DNA of 64,000 nt. It comes from Sedimentisphaerales bacterium. Lineage in GTDB: Bacteria; Planctomycetota; Phycisphaerae; Sedimentisphaerales; Anaerobacaceae. Made by a program: the position numbers and the translations under genes. The notes below the pieces were generated by a model that ran no database searches, was not told where the DNA came from, and saw only the letters and a list, made by a program, of their open reading frames with translations. Shown piece by piece: positions 61,111 to 64,000 of the stretch. Within the stretch, counting starts at the first letter, position 1. Every line of letters starts with the position of its first letter. The DNA is taken from NCBI GenBank assembly GCA_016930645.1, contig JAFGGH010000098.1, positions 1 through 64,000 on the forward strand, in the 5' to 3' direction.

Positions 61111-63675
61111 ATAGGTCAAAAAGCCAAATTTTGTTTGATATTTATCATTATTTCCAGCACATTCTGCGCCCTGGTCGAGGCCTGTGACCCCAATTGTCCT
61201 ATGTTAATAACCAACGTATATGAGTTGCAGGCTATGAAGGATGGTCTCGACTGCTGGTATATCCTCGGCAATGATATCGACGCCAGTGTTACATCAAGCT
61301 GGAACGAAGGCGCCGGATTCGAGCCTATCGGCATCAGCTCTCCTTTTACGGGCATTCTTGACGGCCAGGGACATACTATAAGTAATCTTTATATTAACAG
61401 ACCTTCAATGATGCGAGTCGGCCTTTTTAGTCGATTTGGAGCTTCTGCTGAAATAAGAAACGTTGGTTTACTTAATGCACAAGTAACCGGTTTTCGATAT
61501 GTTGGCACTTTGATTGGTGCCTCAGGTTTAAACTCTTTGATATCTAACTGTTATGCTACCGGCGAAGTGATTATATCGGCAGATGGAATCAGCGACGCAA
61601 AAAGCGGAGGTTTGATAGGCCATTTTTGCAGAGCACAAATGTTCAAATGCTATGCAGATGTTGACGTATTTGCATTGAGCGACAGAAAACAAATAGGCGG
61701 TCTTTGCGGTTTTGCAGAATCTTACGGAGGGGATCCAGCTTTAATTGAGAACTGCTATTCGCTGGGGACAGTAACAAGCGACGGTCTTAAAGTAGGCGGT
61801 TTAGTAGGCGATGTCTCTGGGGATTATGCCACCGTTTCAAAATGTTATTCTGCCGGTGTTGTCAACGGAACAAATAAAAAAGGCTTGATTGGAACTAATA
61901 GTGGTAGTGTTGAGTTCAGCTATTGGGACAAAGAGGCTTCAGGCTGCACTGATAGTGCGGGCGGAACACGTGTTGAAACGACCGTTGAGATGAGACAGCA
62001 GGCTACTTTTGAGAACTGGGATTTTACTGATATCTGGGACATCGTGGAAAATACTACATATCCGTTTCTCCGCGAACATATAGATTCAGAGATTAAAATA
62101 TATTATGTTGATGACGATGCGGAATATGACCCCGGGCAGGGTGATTCCCTTGTAAGCGACCCCTGTGAAGACGGCAGCAGCAAACATCCATTCGACGCGA
62201 TTCAAAAAGCAGTCAACCAGGCTTATATTGACTGTAATCCAAGCTGCGAATGCAATGATTGTTACCCGTTGGTAATAGTTAAACAGGGCTGGTATTACGG
62301 TCCGGGTAATTTCGACATCGACACATTAGGTATGGATATCTATATAAAGGCCGAGGACGGTCCCTGGTGGACGATTATAGTTCCCTGGTGGGAGGGACGA
62401 GGTTTTCTCATCAATAAAAACGAAACAAACTGCACGGTCATAGACGGCTTTTTGATACTTGCCGGCGAGGCATCGCCGGTTAAAATCGGTGGTCATTATT
62501 ATCATTTCGGAGGCGCAGTTTACTGCGGCGAGAGCAGCCCAATAATCAAAAACTGCGTTATGCTACTGAACTACTCTTATTACTCCGGAGGAGCTATATA
62601 CCTGTACAAGAGTAACGCGATTATTCAGGGCTGTGAATTATTGCTGAACTATTGTAATATTGACCCTGATATTCAGGGTTCAGGCGGTGGAATTTATGCT
62701 TATAAGAGCAAGCCTTTGATTAAAAACTGCGTTGTCGCAGGTAACCGTGGTTACTGGAGCGGCGGTATCAGTTCAAACGGCGACAGCAATTCTGTAATCG
62801 AAAACTGCACAATTGCGGACAACTATGCTCATGACGGACCTGACGGGCTGGAGTGTTACGAAAGAGGACATGCGGACATAAAAAACTGTATCTTCTGGAC
62901 AGACACCCGCTGGTGGGGACAACAGCAGGAAGATATTAACGCTCCCTACAGAAAACATCTTTTTATAGAAAACCAAAGTTCGATGTCTGTATCCTATACC
63001 GATATCGAAGGCGGAATAAACGGTGTCTATGTCGAAGATGATAATAGCTGCTCTTTAGAGTGGGGCCAGGGCAATATCAACGCCGACCCGTGCTTCGGCA
63101 GGTATTATGGTTATTTCGACTATCACCTGAAATCCGGCCTGGGACGCTGGACTATGATGTACGAATCCAACGGGGATTATAATAACGACAAATTTATCGA
63201 TTTTAAGGATTTCGCTATTTTCGCCATATACTGGCAAGATAATAATCCCCCACAGTACATTGATTTGGACAAAGATGGCCAAGTGGACCTCAATGACCTT
63301 GATATTTTCTGCTCGAACTGGCTTGGCCCTGGTGAGAATTACAGCGGCTGGGTAACAGACGATGTCAACAGCCCGTGCATAGACGCTGGCGACCCATGCT
63401 CGCCATATTACAGAGAACCTCTGCCTAACGGCTGCAGGATTAATATGGGGGCGTACGGCAACACCGAACAGGCAAGTAAAAGCCAGTGCGGCTCTATACT
63501 GAGAAGGCATCCCGACCTTGATAAAGATGGTGATGTGGATTTTGTCGATTTTGCTCTGTTCGCCGAGCTTTGGCTTGACGACAGCAGAGACAACGAAGCC
63601 GACTTCAATTACGACGATTATATCGATGAAGCCGATTTGAGAGAGTTCTCGCTGTGGTGGCTGTGGAAAAAGTAA
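61111..63675 (+). CDS. Secreted GLUG/beta-helix protein with dockerin-like repeats
   Basis: A large exported protein of about 854 residues. A signal peptide (MGQKAKF, then a hydrophobic run ending ALVEA) is followed by GLUG-type repeats (about 90-270: GLIGHFC, GGLVGDVS, GLIGTN). A right-handed beta-helix (about 330-650) opens with KIYYVDDDAEYDPGQGD. Two Asp-rich EF-hand-like dockerin segments follow (near 695-740 and 797-845, DLDKDGQVDLNDLDIFCSNW and DLDKDGDVDFVDFALFAELW). The only start that gives a complete signal peptide is ATA at 61111, with AAGGAGG eight bases upstream; TTG 61135 would lose the basic N-terminus. Confidence 0.72.
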   Translation: MGQKAKFCLIFIIISSTFCALVEACDPNCPMLITNVYELQAMKDGLDCWYILGNDIDASVTSSWNEGAGFEPIGISSPFTGILDGQGHTISNLYINRPSMMRVGLFSRFGASAEIRNVGLLNAQVTGFRYVGTLIGASGLNSLISNCYATGEVIISADGISDAKSGGLIGHFCRAQMFKCYADVDVFALSDRKQIGGLCGFAESYGGDPALIENCYSLGTVTSDGLKVGGLVGDVSGDYATVSKCYSAGVVNGTNKKGLIGTNSGSVEFSYWDKEASGCTDSAGGTRVETTVEMRQQATFENWDFTDIWDIVENTTYPFLREHIDSEIKIYYVDDDAEYDPGQGDSLVSDPCEDGSSKHPFDAIQKAVNQAYIDCNPSCECNDCYPLVIVKQGWYYGPGNFDIDTLGMDIYIKAEDGPWWTIIVPWWEGRGFLINKNETNCTVIDGFLILAGEASPVKIGGHYYHFGGAVYCGESSPIIKNCVMLLNYSYYSGGAIYLYKSNAIIQGCELLLNYCNIDPDIQGSGGGIYAYKSKPLIKNCVVAGNRGYWSGGISSNGDSNSVIENCTIADNYAHDGPDGLECYERGHADIKNCIFWTDTRWWGQQQEDINAPYRKHLFIENQSSMSVSYTDIEGGINGVYVEDDNSCSLEWGQGNINADPCFGRYYGYFDYHLKSGLGRWTMMYESNGDYNNDKFIDFKDFAIFAIYWQDNNPPQYIDLDKDGQVDLNDLDIFCSNWLGPGENYSGWVTDDVNSPCIDAGDPCSPYYREPLPNGCRINMGAYGNTEQASKSQCGSILRRHPDLDKDGDVDFVDFALFAELWLDDSRDNEADFNYDDYIDEADLREFSLWWLWKK

Positions 63676-63750
63676 CGGCATGTATAAACAAATTCGAAGC
63701 ACGAAATCGTTTTTACTGGCGTAGAGCGTTTTCGTTTGCGAAGCTCGTAT

Positions 63751-63766
63751 CGTAAAACGTTTTACG
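63751..63766. repeat. Perfect 16-bp palindrome inside a larger inverted repeat
   Basis: CGTAAAACGTTTTACG at 63751-63766 reads the same on both strands. It lies inside weaker outer arms (CTCGTA near 63744 and TACGAG near 63775), between the beta-helix gene and the partial gene at the window end. A protein-binding site or terminator is possible. Confidence 0.5.
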
Positions 63767-63885
63767 TAAACCGTTACGAGCCGCGAAACCGATTAACGAA
63801 TGACGGTTCTCATTTTGGATTTTACTTGCTGTTTCTTTGGTCTTCCAAAGAAACAATAAATATAAAAACGGGTATCTACCAACAA

Positions 63886-64000
63886 CTATCTCGGGTCGGG
63901 GACGCTTTGCAGGGCAATGATTTTTACTTTGTCGTCTTTTTTGCGAACATCGCTTCTGTCAAGAATCGCAACCATTCTTTTCTGTGGGCCGTCGGCCCCG
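63886..64000 (-). CDS. 3' end of a protein gene (partial)
   Basis: The minus-strand frame is open from the window edge to a TAG at 63886-63888, giving 37 residues that include RMVAILDRSDVRKKDDKV and end in PDPR. The composition is protein-like and basic. Too little is present to name the family; the 5' end lies beyond the window. Confidence 0.5.
   Translation of the reverse strand, partial: GADGPQKRMVAILDRSDVRKKDDKVKIIALQSVPDPR

Noticed and set aside
63055-63702. Minus-strand frame of 215 codons over the 3' end of the dockerin-type protein gene
   Set aside because: The plus strand encodes clear dockerin-like repeats, so the opposite frame is a shadow.

Overview
The window looks like a chromosomal segment of a Planctomycetota bacterium, probably of the Phycisphaerae/Sedimentisphaerales type. 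The evidence is the gene style: secreted right-handed beta-helix proteins ending in dockerin-like Asp-rich repeats, a PEP-CTERM protein, many degenerate response-regulator domains, an excisionase-type HTH fused to a receiver, and an NfeD/FloA pair. This assignment is inference, because no rRNA or marker gene is present. TGA acts as a stop throughout, so the standard code applies. About 54 protein genes and two tRNA-Arg genes are supported. Many starts are GTG or TTG, and one appears to be ATA.

Layout. 1-4751: hairpin repeats, then NfeD, FloA, a small membrane protein and an ABC-2 exporter pair. 4907-7627: a 19-bp tandem repeat, a TPR protein, a CheY-like receiver and a small unknown gene. 7755-12351: a tightly overlapping operon of histidine kinase, two CNNM/CorC-type membrane proteins and a GT-C glycosyltransferase. 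12376-18604: a small secreted protein, a DegT aminotransferase, a 1028-residue KaiC-like ATPase with a membrane hairpin and a solute-binding-protein-like C-terminus, an HTH/pseudo-receiver and a STAS protein. 18731-23971: tRNA-Arg(CCU) with a duplicated 3' end, a secreted pectin-lyase-fold hydrolase, a lipoprotein cyclophilin, PBP4-type DacB and a thioredoxin-fold protein. 24107-30464: two stand-alone receivers, small proteins, a long non-coding stretch with a possible structured RNA, a PEP-CTERM protein and a large beta-helix protein. 30527-39586: tRNA-Arg(ACG), a GspE/PilB ATPase followed by membrane-anchored GrpE-like, short DnaK-like and TerB-like genes, then a basic HEAT-like protein, a sigma-54-type AAA regulator without GAFTGA, and a pseudo-receiver behind a good sigma-54 promoter. 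39729-53899: an OPT transporter, a beta-helix lipoprotein, acetyl-CoA synthetase, an OFA-type transporter, a RAYT transposase framed by inverted REP hairpins, and a three-gene acetyl-CoA operon. 54025-64000: a CDF transporter, GlmM, SerA, a lipoprotein, a DUF2752 protein, an inositol-monophosphatase-like enzyme, a methyltransferase, a GLUG/beta-helix/dockerin protein and the 3' end of one more gene.

How the genes may work together. AcsA (43913) carries the acetylatable lysine motif, and the operon at 48768-53899 encodes an AcuC-like deacetylase, a GNAT domain fused to a CoA-transferase, and an ADP-forming acyl-CoA synthetase. This suggests acetate activation with acetylation-based control. 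The GrpE/DnaK/TerB cluster looks like a dedicated membrane-linked Hsp70 machine. The most unusual single gene is the KaiC/solute-binding chimera at 14119-17205. The secreted beta-helix proteins point to polysaccharide use.
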